DNA from: Polynucleobacter meluiroseus
GTDB taxonomy: Bacteria; Pseudomonadota; Gammaproteobacteria; Burkholderiales; Burkholderiaceae
Reading direction: 5' to 3'
Length of the DNA: 64,000 nucleotides
Assembly: GCF_900205755.1 (NCBI RefSeq)
Contig: NZ_OANS01000001.1
Location: 496,001-560,000, forward strand
Part shown: positions 26,974 through 36,872 of the stretch, piece after piece
Position numbering within the stretch: position 1 is the stretch's first letter
Layout: each line of letters begins with the position of its first letter
The notes under the pieces: model-generated
Databases searched by the model: none
Told to the model about the DNA's origin: nothing
What the model saw: only the letters and a program-made list of their open reading frames with translations
Program-made: the position numbers and the translations under genes

Positions 26974-28284
26974 ATGAAACCGATTCAAGTAGGTCTATTA
27001 GGTGTTGGTACTGTTGGTAGTGGTGTTTTCACTGTTCTCGAGCGCAATCAAGATGAGATCTTGCGTCGCGCCGGGCGGGGTATTCGTATTCATACGGTTG
27101 CCGATTTAGATGTAGAGCGGGCCAAAGCCTTGGTCAAAGACCATGCGCAAATAGTGAATGATGCTCGCGCCGTCATTGCCAACCCCGAGATCGATATTGT
27201 GGTGGAATTGATTGGCGGCTATGGCATTGCTAAAGAGCTAGTGCTCGAAGCAATAGCCGCAGGTAAGCACGTGGTGACTGCCAATAAAGCATTAATTGCA
27301 GTGCACGGCAATGAAATTTTTAAAGCCGCCCACGAGCACGGAGTAATGGTCGCATTTGAGGCGGCTGTTGCTGGCGGTATTCCGATTATCAAAGCCTTGC
27401 GTGAGGGCTTAACGGCCAACCGTATTGAATGGGTCGCCGGCATTATTAATGGCACCACCAACTTCATCCTTTCTGAAATGCGCGATAAGGGCTTGGACTT
27501 TGCAACCGCCCTGAAAGAGGCGCAACGTTTAGGTTACTCAGAGGCTGATCCTAGTTTTGATATTGAAGGTGTGGATGCGGCTCATAAAGCCACCATCATG
27601 AGTGCAATTGCTTTTGGTATTCCAATGCAGTTCGATAAAGCCTATGTTGAAGGCATCACACAATTAGATGCGATCGATATTAAATACGCTGAACAGCTTG
27701 GCTATCGCATTAAGCTTTTAGGCATTGCAAAAAAGACAACGGTTGGGGTGGAGTTGCGAGTGCATCCGACCTTGATACCGGCGAAGCGTTTGATCGCTAA
27801 TGTTGAAGGCGCTATGAATGCGGTGCAAGTCTTTGGTGATGCAGTTGGCACTACGCTCTATTACGGCAAAGGCGCTGGTTCTGAGCCCACTGCCTCGGCC
27901 GTCATCTCTGACCTCATCGATATCACTCGGATGATGGGCGCGAGTTCAGAAAATCGGGTGCCTTATTTGGCGTTTCAGCCAGATGCGGTGCGCGAGATTT
28001 CTGTACTACCGATTGGTGAAATTACAACGAGCTATTACCTGCGCTTATGTGTGGCTGATCAGGCCGGTGTGTTGGCAGAAATTACCAAGATCTTTGCAAC
28101 TCATGGCATCTCTATCGATGCGCTCTTGCAAAAAGAGGCAAACGAGGGTGAGAGCCAAACAGATTTAGTGGTCCTCACGCACGAGACAAAAGAAAAGCAG
28201 ATGTTGGCAGCTATTCAGGATATTGAGGACCTTAAAACGGTTCTGGGTAAGGTCGTGAAAATTCGTTTGGAAGAGTTATCCTAA
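26974..28284 (+). CDS. hom: Homoserine dehydrogenase
   Basis: Reduces aspartate semialdehyde to homoserine on the path to threonine and methionine. The NAD(P) site is MKPIQVGLLGVGTVGSG; the catalytic region has GIINGTTNFIL, YSEADPSFDIEG and the Lys in VDAAHKA. An ACT domain fills the last 80 residues (YYLRLCVADQAGVLAEI), suggesting feedback control by threonine. It is monofunctional, without an aspartokinase domain. A GTG two codons upstream is a possible alternative start. thrC follows by three bases. Confidence 0.96.
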   Translation: MKPIQVGLLGVGTVGSGVFTVLERNQDEILRRAGRGIRIHTVADLDVERAKALVKDHAQIVNDARAVIANPEIDIVVELIGGYGIAKELVLEAIAAGKHVVTANKALIAVHGNEIFKAAHEHGVMVAFEAAVAGGIPIIKALREGLTANRIEWVAGIINGTTNFILSEMRDKGLDFATALKEAQRLGYSEADPSFDIEGVDAAHKATIMSAIAFGIPMQFDKAYVEGITQLDAIDIKYAEQLGYRIKLLGIAKKTTVGVELRVHPTLIPAKRLIANVEGAMNAVQVFGDAVGTTLYYGKGAGSEPTASAVISDLIDITRMMGASSENRVPYLAFQPDAVREISVLPIGEITTSYYLRLCVADQAGVLAEITKIFATHGISIDALLQKEANEGESQTDLVVLTHETKEKQMLAAIQDIEDLKTVLGKVVKIRLEELS

Positions 28285-28287
28285 AAA

Positions 28288-29730
28288 ATGCGTTACCAGT
28301 CTACGCGGGGCAATAGTCCCCAGCAATCCTTTTTAGAAATCCTCCTCGGGGGTTTAGCGCCTGATGGCGGCTTATATTTGCCCACAGAGTACCCGCAAGT
28401 CACAACCGCCCAGTTAGATTCGTGGCGCGGACTGCCCTACGCTGATCTAGCTTATGAAGTATTAAGCCTGTATTGCACAGATATTCCTGAGAATGATTTG
28501 CGTGCTTTATTACGTAAAACGTATACCGCTGAAGTCTATTGCAATGGCCGCCCACAAGACAATGCCCAGGACATTACGCCTTTACATTGGTTGGGTGAAG
28601 AGCAAGGCACGCGTATCGGATTGTTGAGTCTCTCCAATGGCCCTACCTTGGCATTTAAGGATATGGCCATGCAGTTCTTGGGTAATCTTTTTGAATATGC
28701 ACTCAAGCAAACGGGGCAGAAGCTCAATATTTTGGGCGCTACCTCGGGTGATACAGGCAGTGCCGCTGAGTATGCGATTCGCGGCAAAGAGGGCATCAAG
28801 GTATTTATGTTGTCGCCCCGCGGCAAGATGAGCGCCTTCCAAGCAGCGCAAATGTATTCCTTGCAAGATCCCAATATTTTCAATTTAGCAGTAGATGGCG
28901 TATTTGATGATTGCCAAGACATTGTGAAAGCAGTCAGCAATGATCACGCCTTCAAACTCAAAAGTGAGATTGGTACTGTGAACTCCATTAACTGGGGGCG
29001 GGTGGTCGCGCAGGTGGTGTATTACTTTCAAGGTTATTTACTTGCTACAAAAACGAGCACTGAAAAAGTGTCCTTCACAGTGCCTTCCGGCAATTTCGGT
29101 AATATTTGCGCCGGCCATATTGCCCGCATGATGGGTCTGCCGATCGCCCACTTGGTAGCCGCAACTAATGAGAATGATGTACTCGATGAGTTTTTCCGCA
29201 CCGGCGTCTATCGGGCGCGCAAGTCGGCTGAGACCTTGCACACTTCCAGTCCATCCATGGACATTTCTAAGGCGAGCAATTTCGAGCGCTTTGTCTATGA
29301 TCTTTTGAGTCAGGATGGCAAAGCCACTGCAGAGATGTTCAAGCAAGTAGATGCAGTGGGTGGCTTCGATATTTCTAAAGAAGCCATCTTCAAAGACATC
29401 GGTAAATATGGCTTTCAGTCGGGACGCAGCAGTCATCAGAACCGGATTGAGACGATTCAAGACATTGACCAGCGTTATGGGGTGATGATCGATACACATA
29501 CTGCGGATGGTGTCAAAGTGGCACGCGACCATTTGCAAGCAGGCATTCCCATGATTGTTTTAGAAACTGCTCTGCCAATCAAGTTTGAAGAAACCATTGA
29601 ACTTGCTTTAGGTCGCCCAGCAGAGTGCCCGGCAGCGTTTAAAGATATCAAATCCAAACCTCAACGGGTTGAAAATATTGCGGCAGATGTGATGCAGGTC
29701 AAAGCCTTTATCACTGCCCATCTGACTTAA
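28288..29730 (+). CDS. thrC: Threonine synthase
   Basis: PLP enzyme converting O-phosphohomoserine to threonine. The N-terminal YQSTRGNSPQQSF and GLAPDGGLYLP motifs and the PLP Lys in GPTLAFKDMAMQFLG are clear. The phosphate-binding GATSGDTGSAAEYAIRG loop follows. At 480 residues it belongs to the longer proteobacterial/yeast type. It is coupled closely to hom, so the last three steps from semialdehyde, less the kinase thrB, are together; thrB is not in the window. Confidence 0.96.
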   Translation: MRYQSTRGNSPQQSFLEILLGGLAPDGGLYLPTEYPQVTTAQLDSWRGLPYADLAYEVLSLYCTDIPENDLRALLRKTYTAEVYCNGRPQDNAQDITPLHWLGEEQGTRIGLLSLSNGPTLAFKDMAMQFLGNLFEYALKQTGQKLNILGATSGDTGSAAEYAIRGKEGIKVFMLSPRGKMSAFQAAQMYSLQDPNIFNLAVDGVFDDCQDIVKAVSNDHAFKLKSEIGTVNSINWGRVVAQVVYYFQGYLLATKTSTEKVSFTVPSGNFGNICAGHIARMMGLPIAHLVAATNENDVLDEFFRTGVYRARKSAETLHTSSPSMDISKASNFERFVYDLLSQDGKATAEMFKQVDAVGGFDISKEAIFKDIGKYGFQSGRSSHQNRIETIQDIDQRYGVMIDTHTADGVKVARDHLQAGIPMIVLETALPIKFEETIELALGRPAECPAAFKDIKSKPQRVENIAADVMQVKAFITAHLT

Positions 29731-29757
29731 TCTGTTTATCACCACCCCAACATCATC

Positions 29758-30999
29758 ATGACCAAGCCGCCTATGTTGACTGCTCAGCAGGCTTTGGAAC
29801 ATCTCCTTAAGAATGCCCATGCGGTAGTTGAGAGCGAGAAGGTGCCCATGCAGGCAGCCCTATCTCGGGTCTTGGCGCAAGACGTCAACAGTTTGGTAGA
29901 CGTCCCACCCTTGGACAATACGTCGATGGACGGATACGCGGTTCGTAGCGCTGATATTGCAGCGGCTGGCGCTATTTTGACTGTAGCGCAGCGCATTCCA
30001 GCAGGTTCCGTAGGCACATTTTTAGAGCCTGGTACCGCTGCACGCATCTTCACTGGTGCACCCGTGCCTGAAGGGGCTGATGCAGTGGTGATGCAAGAGG
30101 ATTGCACTAGTGTTCCCGATCAAAGCAATCAGGTTCAAATCAATATTGCCCCCATGACAGGTCAATGGGTACGGCGACGTGGGGAAGATTTAAGTGCTGG
30201 TAAAACAGCCCTATTAGCGGGTACATTTTTGCGCCCACAAGAGTTGGGTGTAGCGGCCTCCGCTGGCCACACGCATTTAGAGGTCAAGCGCCGCGTTAAG
30301 GTAGCAGCATTCTTTACCGGCGATGAATTATCTTTACCAGGTGAACCTCTTAAACTAGGCGGTATCTATAACTCCAATCGCGACACGCTATTGGCATGTC
30401 TACGTTCATTGGGCTGCGATGCGACTGATTTAGGCATTGTTCCTGATCGCCTAGAGGCTACTCGCGCAACCTTGCGAGAGGCAAGTAGGGATCATGATTT
30501 GATTATTACTTCCGGTGGCGTATCTGTCGGTGAGGAAGATCACATCAAGCCTGCAGTAACAGCAGAAGGCCGTTTAGATCTTTGGCAGATTGCGATCAAA
30601 CCCGGTAAGCCCTTGGCATTTGGTGCGGTGCGTAAATCAAATGATCCGACTGATGGTGAAGCTTGGTTTATCGGCCTCCCCGGCAATCCCGTTTCGTGCT
30701 TTGTAACTTTCTTACTATTTGTTCGACCTTTCATCCTGAAGTTGCAAGGACGAACTGTTGAGCCAATGCCAAGCTATCCGATGCGTGCCGACTTTAATTG
30801 GCTCAAAGCAGATCGCCGTAATGAATTTTTGCGTGTGAAGATCAATGCGCAGGGCGGCTTAGATCTTTTCCCTAATCAGAGTTCTGGGGTTCTCACCAGT
30901 GCTTCTTGGGGTGACGGCTTAGTAGATTGCCCACCAGGGCAGGCTATTCTGGTTGGTGAGATGGTCAAATACATTCCTTTTAGTGCTCTGTTAAGTTAA
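29758..30999 (+). CDS. moeA: Molybdopterin molybdenumtransferase MoeA
   Basis: Inserts molybdate into adenylylated molybdopterin to give molybdenum cofactor. Conserved segments include VPPLDNTSMDGYAVR near residues 49-63, GAPVPEGADAVVMQED, FFTGDEL, TSGGVSVGEEDHI and GLPGNPVSCF. The 413-residue size covers all four MoeA domains. It begins a short molybdenum cofactor run with moaD and moaE, 27 bases after thrC; no terminator separates them. Confidence 0.96.
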   Translation: MTKPPMLTAQQALEHLLKNAHAVVESEKVPMQAALSRVLAQDVNSLVDVPPLDNTSMDGYAVRSADIAAAGAILTVAQRIPAGSVGTFLEPGTAARIFTGAPVPEGADAVVMQEDCTSVPDQSNQVQINIAPMTGQWVRRRGEDLSAGKTALLAGTFLRPQELGVAASAGHTHLEVKRRVKVAAFFTGDELSLPGEPLKLGGIYNSNRDTLLACLRSLGCDATDLGIVPDRLEATRATLREASRDHDLIITSGGVSVGEEDHIKPAVTAEGRLDLWQIAIKPGKPLAFGAVRKSNDPTDGEAWFIGLPGNPVSCFVTFLLFVRPFILKLQGRTVEPMPSYPMRADFNWLKADRRNEFLRVKINAQGGLDLFPNQSSGVLTSASWGDGLVDCPPGQAILVGEMVKYIPFSALLS

Positions 31000-31017
31000 T
31001 TGGGATAGGATTTCACA

Positions 31018-31275
31018 ATGATTATCCAATTGCGTTTCTTTGCCTCCTTACGTGAAAGTCTGGGCATTTCTCAGGAGACTATCGTCATTCCAGATACCGT
31101 TAAAACGATAGCTGATCTGCGATCCCATTTGGCTGAGCGTGGAGCCGTTTGGGCAGAAGTCATGGCCGAAGGTAAAGTGATTCGCTGTGCATTAAATCAG
31201 CAAATGGTTTCGGATGCCGCCTTGCTACAAGAGAATGCCGAGGTCGCTTTCTTCCCCCCTGTTACAGGAGGCTAA
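31018..31275 (+). CDS. moaD: Molybdopterin synthase small subunit MoaD
   Basis: Ubiquitin-like sulfur carrier that donates thiocarboxylate sulfur to precursor Z in the MoaD-MoaE complex. The 85-residue protein ends in the required Gly-Gly (FFPPVTGG) that is adenylylated and thiolated. IQLRFFASLRE is the typical first strand. It lies 18 bases after moeA and one base before moaE, its direct partner. Confidence 0.95.
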   Translation: MIIQLRFFASLRESLGISQETIVIPDTVKTIADLRSHLAERGAVWAEVMAEGKVIRCALNQQMVSDAALLQENAEVAFFPPVTGG

Positions 31276-31276
31276 G

Positions 31277-31744
31277 TTGGCAAGTTCAACGATCCGCATT
31301 CAAGAAGCCGATTTTGATTTAACGACCGAAATAAAAAACCTGCGCCAAGGCGATTTGCAAGTTGGCGCAATCGTCAGTTTCTTGGGTACCGTACGGGATA
31401 TGAACGAGGGCCAAGAAGTTCGAGGGATGACCTTGGAGCACTACCCCGGCATGACCGAAAAGGCTTTAGAAGATATCGTGACTCAAGCGCAGCAACGCTG
31501 GGATCTGCGCAATACAGTAGTGATTCATCGGGTGGGGCCACTCTTGCCTGAAGACCAAATTGTGCTTGTGGCAGTCAGTAGCGCCCACCGCGGCGAGGCT
31601 TTTGCTGCCTGCGAGTACATCATGGACTTTCTGAAAACAGCCGCACCGTTTTGGAAAAAAGAAGAAACGCCTGATGGCGGACGTTGGGTGGATGCCCGCG
31701 TTACCGATGAAGCAGCCCTAGCGCGCTGGAATAAGTCTAAGTGA
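31277..31744 (+). CDS. moaE: Molybdopterin synthase large subunit MoaE
   Basis: Catalytic subunit that adds the two dithiolene sulfurs of molybdopterin. Motifs include VGAIVSFLGTVRD, LEHYPGM, IHRVGPLLPED and the active-site Lys region YIMDFLKTAAPFWKKE. I place the start at TTG, one base after the moaD stop, because GGAGG lies six bases upstream and the protein then begins in family register (155 residues). Upstream in-frame ATGs fall inside moaD and are less likely. Confidence 0.94.
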   Translation: MASSTIRIQEADFDLTTEIKNLRQGDLQVGAIVSFLGTVRDMNEGQEVRGMTLEHYPGMTEKALEDIVTQAQQRWDLRNTVVIHRVGPLLPEDQIVLVAVSSAHRGEAFAACEYIMDFLKTAAPFWKKEETPDGGRWVDARVTDEAALARWNKSK

Positions 31745-31763
31745 TGTAGGCGTAGGTCGGAGT

Positions 31764-32021
31764 TTAGGCATCAGAAGCCGAGGTCTCAAAAAACCCCAGC
31801 TTGGCAGATCTTGGTAAACGCTTCAAGCGAGCCTCCGCTTTAGAGGCTTCAGAGCGATCAGGGTGGGCTTGCGTAGCCAAGAGGATGACTGGTCTGCGAG
31901 ACCGAGTGTAACGGGCGCCTTGACCTGAATTATGAGCTTCTAGACGATGCTCCAAGCGATTGGTAATGCCAGCATAGAAGCTGCCATCAGCGCATTCGAG
32001 GAGATAAACCAGCCAAGTCAA
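31764..32021 (-). CDS. GIY-YIG nuclease family protein
   Basis: A single-domain protein of 85 residues of the YhbQ/UPF0213 kind. The GIY-YIG core reads VYLLECADGSFYAGIT, followed by Arg in NRLEHRLEAHNSG and ARYTRSRRPVIL. The Glu expected late in the domain is in EASKAEARLKRL. Some family members act in DNA repair or RNA metabolism; the exact role is unknown. It starts with TTG, no Shine-Dalgarno is seen, and it is convergent with moaE and divergent from clpB. Confidence 0.85.
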   Translation of the reverse strand: MTWLVYLLECADGSFYAGITNRLEHRLEAHNSGQGARYTRSRRPVILLATQAHPDRSEASKAEARLKRLPRSAKLGFFETSASDA

Positions 32022-32068
32022 AAGAGCAATTTTTTCAAAGAAAATTTGATAAGTAGGGGGTCTGGAGG

Positions 32069-32095
32069 CTTGATATTTTTCATATTACCCCTATA
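32069..32095 (+). promoter_or_regulatory. Sigma-32 heat-shock promoter for clpB
   Basis: CTTGATA, a 12-base spacer and CCCCTATA match the sigma-32 pattern CTTGAAA / CCCCATnT closely. It sits 80 bases before the clpB start, as expected for a heat-shock chaperone gene. Confidence 0.8.
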
Positions 32096-32175
32096 TTCTA
32101 TAAGCTATGACATTGTTAAAAACCTTGCCAATAATTTAGTAGCTTATCTCCCTATCTTAATTAACGTATATCCAG

Positions 32176-34776
32176 ATGAGAATAGAAAAATTCACCACTA
32201 AATTCCAAGAAGCCCTCGGCGAAGCCCAGAGTTTAGCCTTAGCCAAGGACAATCAATATATTGAGCCAGCCCATTTAATGCTGGCCATGTTGCGCGATTC
32301 TGATGGTGGCGCCAAGAGCCTGATGACCAGAGCAGGGGTAAATGTCTCAGGCTTAGAAAAAGGTTTAGAGAAGCTCATCAGTAACTTGCCTGAAGTGCAG
32401 GGGACTGGAGGTGAAGTTCAGGTGAGTCGCGATCTCACCAACTTCTTAAATCTAACTGAAAAAGAGGCGACTAAAAGGGGTGATCAATTTATCGCAGGTG
32501 AGCTTTTCTTATTGGTTGCCTCGGAAGATAAGGGTGAGTTAGGGAAACTCGCTCGTGAAAACGGCTTAAATCGTAAATCATTAGAGGCGGCAATTGATTT
32601 GGTCCGCGGAGGAGAAGCAGTGAATAGTGCAGATGCTGAAAGTCAACGTGAAGCCTTAAAAAAATACACCATCGATTTAACTGAGCGTGCGCGCATCGGT
32701 AAGCTCGATCCAGTCATTGGTCGTGATGATGAAATTCGTCGCACCATCCAGATCTTGCAACGCCGTGGAAAAAATAACCCGGTGTTGATTGGTGAGCCTG
32801 GTGTAGGTAAGACGGCCATTGTCGAGGGTTTGGCGCAACGTATTGTGAATGGTGAAGTACCCGAGACTCTAAAAGACAAACGCGTCCTAGTTTTAGATAT
32901 GGCACTCTTATTAGCAGGCGCCAAATACCGCGGAGAATTTGAAGAGCGCCTTAAGGCTGTATTGAATGACGTAGCCAAAGATGAAGGCCGCACCATCATC
33001 TTTATTGATGAGATCCATACGATGGTGGGCGCGGGTAAGGGCGAGGGCGCAATGGATGCAGGCAATATGCTCAAACCAGCCTTAGCGCGTGGTGAACTAC
33101 ATTGCATTGGCGCCACCACCTTAGATGAGTATCGCAAGTACATTGAAAAAGACGCCGCACTTGAGCGTCGCTTCCAAAAAGTGATGGTGGAAGAGCCTAG
33201 CGTTGAGGCGACGATTGCGATTCTGCGGGGCCTGCAAGAACGCTATGAACTGCATCATGGTATCGAAATTACCGACCCAGCGATTGTGGCGGCGGCAGAG
33301 TTATCCCATCGCTACATTACTGACCGATTCTTACCTGATAAGGCAATTGATTTAATTGATGAAGCGGGCTCTCGCATCCGGATGGAGATCGACTCCAAGC
33401 CAGAGGTGATGGATAAATTAGAGCGCCGTCTAATTCAGCTCAAGATTGAGCGTGAAGCCGTCAAGAAAGAAAAAGATGAAGCCTCGCAAAAGCGTTTGGC
33501 CTTAATTGAAGATGAAATCAAGCGCCTCGGTTCTGAATATGCAGATTTAGAAGAAATCTGGAAAGCTGAAAAAGGCGCAGTAATTGATGTCGCTCACATC
33601 AAAGAAGAAATTGAAAAGGTCAGAGCAGAAATCGTCAAACTTCAACGTGAAGGCAAGTTAGAGAAAGTCGCTGAACTGCAGTACGGCAAACTTCCGGAGC
33701 TTGAAGAAAAGCTGAAGTCTGCTGCAGCCGCAGAAGCCAAGGGCGATAAAAATGGCGTTGTCAAAAATAAACTCTTGCGCACCCAAGTCGGCGCCGAAGA
33801 GATTGCCGAGGTAGTATCACGCGCTACCGGTATTCCGGTATCGAAGATGATGCAGGGCGAGCGCGATAAATTGCTCAAGATGGAAGCGCTTTTGCACAAC
33901 CGGGTAGTGGGTCAAGAAGAGGCCATTCGAGCAGTATCAGATGCGATTCGGCGTTCACGTGCAGGCCTATCTGAAGAGCATCGCCCTTATGGCTCATTCT
34001 TATTCTTGGGTCCTACGGGCGTTGGTAAGACGGAGTTGTGCAAAGCGTTAGCAGGCTTCTTGTTTGATAGTGAAGATCACTTAATTCGTATCGACATGAG
34101 TGAGTTCATGGAGAAGCATAGTGTGGCCCGCTTAATTGGCGCACCTCCTGGCTATGTTGGTTACGAGGAGGGTGGTTACTTGACCGAACAAGTGCGTCGC
34201 CATCCATATAGCGTGATCTTGTTTGATGAGATTGAGAAAGCCCATCCTGATGTCTTCAACATTCTTTTGCAGGTGCTTGATGATGGTCGTCTAACAGACG
34301 GCCAAGGTCGCACCGTTGACTTCAAAAACACGGTCATTGTGATGACCAGTAATATCGGCTCACACCTGATTCAGTCAATGGTGGGCAAGAAGCAGTTGGA
34401 GATTAAAGAGGCCGTATTCGAAGAGCTCAAGGGTCACTTTCGTCCAGAGTTCTTAAACCGGATTGATGAGATTGTAGTGTTCCATGGTTTGGATAAGGGC
34501 AACATCGCCAACATCGCCAAAATCCTGCTCAAGAACTTGTCAGATCGCTTGGCTAAGATTGATATGCAGCTTGAAGTTAGCGACGCGGCACTGGATAAGA
34601 TTGCCGAGGTAGGTTTTGATCCCGTCTTTGGTGCTAGGCCACTGAAGCGGGCCATCCAGCAATATATTGAAAATCCTGTCTCCAAAATGATTCTAGAGGG
34701 ACACTTTGGCCCTAAAGATACTGTGCCGGTCGATGTGGATAAACAAGGTGCGTTTATTTTCGATAAGAAAAAGTAA
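32176..34776 (+). CDS. clpB: ATP-dependent disaggregase ClpB
   Basis: Hexameric Hsp100 chaperone that rescues aggregated proteins with DnaK. The N domain (1-150) has the double Clp repeat starting [16 protein letters not shown]1 has Walker A GEPGVGKT near 206; the coiled-coil middle domain spans about 410-530 and is Glu/Lys-rich; NBD2 has Walker A GPTGVGKT near 607 with the C-terminal sensor [10 protein letters not shown]. The middle domain separates ClpB from ClpA/ClpC. No Shine-Dalgarno is evident. It has a sigma-32 promoter. Confidence 0.97.
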   Translation: MRIEKFTTKFQEALGEAQSLALAKDNQYIEPAHLMLAMLRDSDGGAKSLMTRAGVNVSGLEKGLEKLISNLPEVQGTGGEVQVSRDLTNFLNLTEKEATKRGDQFIAGELFLLVASEDKGELGKLARENGLNRKSLEAAIDLVRGGEAVNSADAESQREALKKYTIDLTERARIGKLDPVIGRDDEIRRTIQILQRRGKNNPVLIGEPGVGKTAIVEGLAQRIVNGEVPETLKDKRVLVLDMALLLAGAKYRGEFEERLKAVLNDVAKDEGRTIIFIDEIHTMVGAGKGEGAMDAGNMLKPALARGELHCIGATTLDEYRKYIEKDAALERRFQKVMVEEPSVEATIAILRGLQERYELHHGIEITDPAIVAAAELSHRYITDRFLPDKAIDLIDEAGSRIRMEIDSKPEVMDKLERRLIQLKIEREAVKKEKDEASQKRLALIEDEIKRLGSEYADLEEIWKAEKGAVIDVAHIKEEIEKVRAEIVKLQREGKLEKVAELQYGKLPELEEKLKSAAAAEAKGDKNGVVKNKLLRTQVGAEEIAEVVSRATGIPVSKMMQGERDKLLKMEALLHNRVVGQEEAIRAVSDAIRRSRAGLSEEHRPYGSFLFLGPTGVGKTELCKALAGFLFDSEDHLIRIDMSEFMEKHSVARLIGAPPGYVGYEEGGYLTEQVRRHPYSVILFDEIEKAHPDVFNILLQVLDDGRLTDGQGRTVDFKNTVIVMTSNIGSHLIQSMVGKKQLEIKEAVFEELKGHFRPEFLNRIDEIVVFHGLDKGNIANIAKILLKNLSDRLAKIDMQLEVSDAALDKIAEVGFDPVFGARPLKRAIQQYIENPVSKMILEGHFGPKDTVPVDVDKQGAFIFDKKK

Positions 34777-34797
34777 GCTATTTTTCAATCACTCATT

Positions 34798-34854
34798 CGG
34801 CATCTCAGTAACTCCTGGTAAGCATAGGGGATAAGGGGAGTGACTCAGATGCCG
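34798..34854. repeat. Long imperfect inverted repeat between clpB and the HIT gene
   Basis: Arms of 18 bases: CGGCATCT and AGATGCCG pair perfectly at the base, then one C-C mismatch, AGT/ACT, a two-base mismatch and CTCC/GGAG, closing a 21-base loop. There is no T run, so it does not look like a normal terminator. The right arm overlaps the predicted HIT promoter -35. Confidence 0.65.
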
Positions 34855-34868
34855 ATTTCGTTTACATT
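34840..34868 (+). promoter_or_regulatory. Candidate HIT gene promoter with start at or beside ATG
   Basis: GTGACT, exactly 17 bases and TACATT form a fair -35/-10 pair. The -10 is six bases before the ATG, with no room for a Shine-Dalgarno, suggesting a leaderless mRNA. Confidence 0.5.
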
Positions 34869-34874
34869 GACTCC

Positions 34875-35315
34875 ATGGAAAATTGTGCGCTTTGCCAAGA
34901 AGAACTTCATCCTGAAGACGGTCAGCTGATTTGGCGAGGCGACGACTGCCGGGTGATTCTTGTGCGAGATGCCGATTTACCCGGATTTTGTCGTGTGATC
35001 TGGAATCGCCACGTTGCTGAAATGACCGATTTAAGTGTAGGCGAACGTGAGCACGTGTTGGCTTTGGTTTTTGCCGTGGAACAAGCCATACGTCATGTGA
35101 TGCAACCCGACAAAGTCAATTTGGCAGCCCTAGGCAATATGCACCCCCATATTCATTGGCATGTTATTCCACGTTATCGGGATGATGCTTTCTTCCCCGG
35201 TTCTGCTTGGTCTGCTAGAGCTCAAGAAACCCCCGCAGACATACTATTGAATCGTGAACAAGCGGCTTTAGCGCTGCCTGAGGCCATTAAGTCGGCGATA
35301 GCTGCGCTGCACTAA
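34875..35315 (+). CDS. HIT-family nucleotide-binding protein
   Basis: Histidine-triad hydrolase fold of 146 residues. The triad is His92, His94, His96 in HPHIHWHVIPRYRDD, with WNRHVAEMTDL earlier. An N-terminal Cys-x-x-Cys (CALC, 4-7) could bind zinc, as in related HIT proteins. The family hydrolyses or transfers nucleotidyl groups from dinucleotides; the substrate here is unknown. It stands alone after clpB, with its own likely promoter. Confidence 0.93.
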   Translation: MENCALCQEELHPEDGQLIWRGDDCRVILVRDADLPGFCRVIWNRHVAEMTDLSVGEREHVLALVFAVEQAIRHVMQPDKVNLAALGNMHPHIHWHVIPRYRDDAFFPGSAWSARAQETPADILLNREQAALALPEAIKSAIAALH

Positions 35316-35369
35316 CTCTGAACGGGCGTTGCAGACCCAGCGGACGAAGTGCTATAAAATTCCGAAGGT

Positions 35370-35747
35370 ATGAAATTCCCAAAAAACCGCAGCCTGATTC
35401 ACTGGATAGCCGCATTGGCGATCTTGCTGAGTGCCCTTGCGCCTGCGGTTTCCCAAGCAATATCGGCAAGCAATGGCGGTAATAATCTCGTCATGGATAT
35501 TTGCTCTGCAGATGGCCATGGCTTGCAAATTAAAGTCCCAGCTGGCACATCATCTGAAACATCTGCTTCTCAAGAGCATTGCCCCTATTGTGTCGTGCAC
35601 CTCGATGTTGCTCCTCCCTTAGCAATCAATTTAGAATTCACTAATACAGCCAACTTCGCATTTTTCCCAGCATTGTTCTACCAATCGCCCACGCCACTCT
35701 CGGCTTGGGTGACTCCTCCCTCAGCAGCCCCTCCAGCACAAGCCTAA
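35370..35747 (+). CDS. DUF2946-family small exported or membrane protein
   Basis: The 125-residue protein has a hydrophobic N-terminal helix (HWIAALAILLSALAPA, 11-26) typical of DUF2946, then a Cys at 45 in MDICSADG and the pair HCPYC at 70-74. A second hydrophobic patch and a Pro/Ala-rich tail (PPSAAPPAQA) end it. DUF2946 genes often sit near copper or other metal transport genes; function is unproven. It precedes an outer-membrane barrel gene by 66 bases and probably shares its transcript. Confidence 0.82.
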   Translation: MKFPKNRSLIHWIAALAILLSALAPAVSQAISASNGGNNLVMDICSADGHGLQIKVPAGTSSETSASQEHCPYCVVHLDVAPPLAINLEFTNTANFAFFPALFYQSPTPLSAWVTPPSAAPPAQA

Positions 35748-35813
35748 TTTCGTCATTAGGAAATAGCCTAGCTATTTAGTTGCAATGAATTAGCAGTATC
35801 AGTTGGAGAAATC

Positions 35814-36872
35814 ATGTTGAAATTGAATAAACTCATCATCGCGATGGGCTTAGTTATACCTTCCGCAGGTGCAATGGCGTGTGCCAGTTGTGGATGTAGT
35901 TTGAATACAGACATTGGTACTCAAGGCATGGGTATGAATGAAGGCTGGACTCTAGATATCCGCTATGACACGTTGAATCAAAATAAATTGCGATATGGTC
36001 GCAATGGTATTTCTCAGTCGCAGGCTGCAGCGACAACGAACTCAAAGACTGGTGGACCTGCTGAAGTCGAAAACTACACGCAAAATAATTACTTAACAGC
36101 TTCATTGGATTACAACGATGGCGTGAGTTGGGGTGTAACAGCCTCTCTTCCTTACATCATGCGTAATCACAACACCTTCGGTAATTACGGGGAGGATACA
36201 AATGGTGCAATGCCTCCAACACCGGGTACTGGTGCTTACTCATCTAAAACTGCTGGCATTGGCGATATAAAAATGATCGGCCGCTACTTTGGGCTTGCAG
36301 AACAAAAAGATTGGGGCTTTCAATATGGCATCAAGTTGCCGACAGGAAGTAGAAATCAAACGGGAAGTTTATCTAATGGGAGTGGACAGGTAGCAGTAGA
36401 TCCAGCCTTGCAGGCTGGCTCAGGATCGACGGATCTCATCGCAGGTATTTATAAATTTGGGTTTTTTAACGATTCTGATAATTGGGCTTATTTTGCACAA
36501 GCTCAATATCAGGCCGCTGTGATGGTGCAATCCATACCGGGCTCCCTAGTCTCAGCAGGCTATAGCGCTGGTGGTACTTATCGTCCAGGCAATGCCGCCA
36601 ACTTGAATCTGGGTGTGAACTACCAGGCTTTCGAAAAGTGGGTTCCAACCTTGCAGTTGAATGTCATTAACAAGACCGCAGACAGCGGGACAGCTGCTGA
36701 CACATGGGCTACTGGTGGAACCTTGGCTTATTTGACACCTGGATTGCTTTACCGCCTCACAGATAAAACTCAGGTCTACGCCAACGTACAGCTGCCTGTA
36801 TATCAAAATGTGAACGGTATTCAGCTTGTCCCTTCGTATATTGCCTCTATGGGCGTACGAGTAAGCTTTTAA
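35814..36872 (+). CDS. Outer-membrane beta-barrel protein with N-terminal CASCGC motif
   Basis: The 352-residue protein has a Sec signal (MLKLNKLIIAMGLVIPSAGAMA) so that maturation would expose CASCGC (Cys23, 26, 28) at the very N-terminus. The rest is rich in alternating aromatic/hydrophobic strands, Gly, Asn and Tyr, and ends in Phe (MGVRVSF), the usual signal for outer-membrane insertion. The preceding residues AMA are a poor lipobox, so a lipoprotein is possible but less likely. Function unknown; the Cys cluster suggests metal or redox chemistry. Confidence 0.85.
   Translation: MLKLNKLIIAMGLVIPSAGAMACASCGCSLNTDIGTQGMGMNEGWTLDIRYDTLNQNKLRYGRNGISQSQAAATTNSKTGGPAEVENYTQNNYLTASLDYNDGVSWGVTASLPYIMRNHNTFGNYGEDTNGAMPPTPGTGAYSSKTAGIGDIKMIGRYFGLAEQKDWGFQYGIKLPTGSRNQTGSLSNGSGQVAVDPALQAGSGSTDLIAGIYKFGFFNDSDNWAYFAQAQYQAAVMVQSIPGSLVSAGYSAGGTYRPGNAANLNLGVNYQAFEKWVPTLQLNVINKTADSGTAADTWATGGTLAYLTPGLLYRLTDKTQVYANVQLPVYQNVNGIQLVPSYIASMGVRVSF

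Noticed and set aside
28536-28940. Long minus-strand frames opposite thrC, clpB and others
   Set aside because: They mirror conserved coding genes on the other strand and show no ribosome sites or family motifs.
31277-31279. moaE starting at an ATG inside moaD (near 31214)
   Set aside because: It would add 21 non-family residues; the TTG one base after moaD has GGAGG at proper spacing.
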